This document shows, in pieces, positions 62,532 through 64,000 of a DNA stretch of 64,000 bases. A program made the translations under genes and the position numbers. The notes beneath the pieces were generated by a model that ran no database searches, had not been told where the DNA came from, and saw only the letters and a program-made list of their open reading frames with translations. Source of the stretch: Taibaiella sp. (lineage in GTDB: Bacteria > Bacteroidota > Bacteroidia > Chitinophagales > Chitinophagaceae). Positions within the stretch are counted from its first letter, which is position 1, and every line of letters starts with the position of its first letter. The stretch covers positions 124,001 through 188,000 of the forward strand of contig JAEUVV010000012.1 in NCBI GenBank assembly GCA_016786705.1, read 5' to 3'.

Positions 62532-63408
62532 AAATAATTGCGCTCTTTTGAATTTTAACTACAATAGCGATTTTAAGCATTCCAAGTATGCAAGGCTTTT
62601 CAATACCTGACAACCTTCAGGTTAACCTGATACGGGAAGATAAGGTTTTTTAATTGAACAAACAACCTTGCGAAGCCAATAACTACAAACCCATTCCGTT
62701 TAATAACATCACCTCTCAACAATTCTTTAAATCATAAATTTCAAAAAGAGGCCAAAAATAGCTTTTTCTCAGGTTTAGGAAATTTTTGTTGCTTGAAATG
62801 TTACCATAATCCCTTCCATTTACTGTAGGAAAATATGGATCGCTCTTTCAGATCATACTTATAAAAGCAATATATTCTATTTAGGAATACGCTACAGCAA
62901 TACAACTAAAGCTTTTCTAATGAACACATGCGCAGAGAACAATACATTTTACAAGGCTTATTAGTCCGGCAATTCCGGGCCTTAAAGAGCAATATAGGCG
63001 TACCGGATATTGCCTGAAAAATACTTATTGAGAGAAATAAGGAAGTAAGCTATATATTATATACTACCAGGTGTAGTCAATGAAATTTTGTAATTACGTC
63101 TAAATGAAATTGCCTGGCCACCATGTCGTTACTATCACGCTAGAAATAAGATCAGACTTTCACTGGCCCGCCAGGCGTTGATTTCAGATCTTTTAAGAGG
63201 TATATAAGTTCTAGTATTTACAAAATTAGGACAATGTTATATTTCAGACTATAGAAGAAACCCTTAAATAATATACAAGTACTTAAAATGCATGATGAGG
63301 TATTTAGCCGGTATGACCAGGCCGTGCCAGCTCTAAAACTGGTGGAAAATACATTAAATCAATACAGTTTCAGTAACCATATTGTTTCAACAAAACAATT
63401 ATTTCCGG
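62532..63408. other. Long intergenic region, no gene seen
   Basis: The 877-bp AT-rich stretch separates the ion channel gene from the truncated TPR gene. It has several short frames, for example one at about 62928 starting MRREQYILQGLLVRQ, that end within 30 codons, and one pair of inverted GCCTGGC/GCCAGGC words near 63111 and 63169. Nothing convincing was found; it may hold gene remnants. Confidence 0.5.
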
Positions 63409-64000
63409 TCATTCTTTATAATTAGGAATAGTCCATTTGGCCATATACCAATTCACTTTATAGGGATAAGGCTCATAAAAGCTATCATCTTCGTTAATAC
63501 TGTATCCCAGTTCAAAATCTGCTTTGGCCTCCCGCATAAGCAATTCAGCATTGCTCTTATCTTCTTTTTGCAACAGGCAAAGGCCTTTATAATACTTCGC
63601 ATCTGAGAACTGCGGATAAGTAGACAGGGACCGGTCAAAAAAGGCTATTGCTTTATCATAGTCCCGCAGCTCATAGTAAATAATGCCCATATAAAACAGG
63701 TCCAGGTAGTGTATCCATGAAATGTCGTGCTTAGCTATGGTGCGTTCAAAATCTTTTTGTAAAACCTGCTCGGCCTGCTTAAACTCATTGAGCTGCAGGT
63801 AGCACAAGGCAATATAAAATGGGTAAGAATGATCATTTTGATAACCATAGCCGAACTCCTTTTCTGCCATTTCCATATCCGCGATAGCGCCTTTGTAGTC
63901 TTTTTGAAAAATGCATTTCAGGTAGCCTCTCCTGCCCAGGTAATTTTCCCGCTCATAAAGTACAGCTTTATTATAGCAAGCTACTGCAAGGTCATATTTT
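63409..64000 (-). CDS. Tetratricopeptide-repeat protein (5' end outside window)
   Basis: This is the C-terminal part of a TPR protein; the frame stays open from 63409 to the right edge (about 196 codons in the window). Repeats include DLAVACYNKAVLYERENY, LCYLQLNEFKQAEQVLQKDF, GIIYYELRDYDKAIAFFDRS and the following KYYKGLCLLQKED. TPRs mediate protein-protein contacts. What lies before the repeats cannot be seen, so the role is open. Confidence 0.8.
   Translation of the reverse strand, partial: KYDLAVACYNKAVLYERENYLGRRGYLKCIFQKDYKGAIADMEMAEKEFGYGYQNDHSYPFYIALCYLQLNEFKQAEQVLQKDFERTIAKHDISWIHYLDLFYMGIIYYELRDYDKAIAFFDRSLSTYPQFSDAKYYKGLCLLQKEDKSNAELLMREAKADFELGYSINEDDSFYEPYPYKVNWYMAKWTIPNYKE

Overview
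The window comes from the chromosome of a Bacteroidota bacterium, most likely of the order Chitinophagales (genus not determinable by eye). The evidence is a protein with a type IX secretion (T9SS) C-terminal sorting domain, a grasp-with-spasm RiPP locus, promoters of the Bacteroidota TTTG/TAnnTTTG type, little Shine-Dalgarno sequence, and many short lipoproteins. No rRNA, tRNA, CRISPR array, prophage, transposase or plasmid module was seen. Both ends cut genes: a short-chain dehydrogenase at the left and a TPR protein at the right.

Region 1 (about 0.6-26 kb) is a stress and DNA-repair district. It holds a DJ-1/PfpI protein, two SDR oxidoreductases, DUF6496, CsbD, two lmo0937-type mini membrane proteins, a DUF2383 four-helix protein, a DUF421 protein, the four-gene ligase-helicase-phosphoesterase-exonuclease cassette (8857-14609, minus), a divergent Ku-LigD NHEJ operon (14950-18233), large catalase KatE with an alcohol dehydrogenase and a DUF4142 protein, a KGG-repeat protein and a YciF-like DUF892 protein. 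Two very similar sigma-54 activators with degenerate, cysteine-containing receiver domains sit at 1.6-3.0 and 35.8-37.2 kb. Between them are several close matches to the sigma-54 -24/-12 promoter, placed directly before stress and repair genes (4549, 5285, 14891, 32131, and 18819 on the minus strand; weaker at 3244, 14668 minus and 8540). I read this as a sigma-54-driven stress, NHEJ and membrane regulon. Two small unnamed protein families occur twice in the same interval (5912/32178 and 8621/32796), as does a tRNA_anti-like lipoprotein family (25043/34526).

Region 2 (about 25.6-44.6 kb) is mixed: DUF72, KTSC, an Fpg/Nei glycosylase, GNAT and DinB-like proteins, a frameshifted secreted-protein gene, a CAT-like acetyltransferase divergent from a Crp/Fnr regulator, YihY/BrkB, a small beta-barrel, a SulP transporter with a methyltransferase, TetR-FabF, and an alkylation-repair pair (Ogt plus an AlkA-like glycosylase).

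Region 3 (44.7-48.4 kb) is a copper-handling group: a multicopper oxidase with a C-terminal CopB-like barrel, a periplasmic HMA-DUF3347 protein and a Cys/His-containing exported protein. It is followed by a large T9SS cargo protein.

Region 4 (51.3-57.0 kb, minus) is a complete-looking grasp-with-spasm peptide-modification locus: an AraC-type regulator, a double-Gly leader precursor, a tandem pair of exported proteins, the ATP-grasp ligase GwsG, an overlapping 67-residue protein of unknown role, and the SPASM protein GwsS, which lacks a radical-SAM CxxxCxxC motif. A 29-bp copy of the gwsG start, left between the two exported-protein genes, records how the tandem duplication arose.

Region 5 (57.3-64 kb, minus) has an FMN reductase, a GNAT protein, MgtC/SapB, a DUF389 protein, a voltage-gated-type K+ channel with a C-terminal zinc ribbon, small membrane proteins and the truncated TPR gene.
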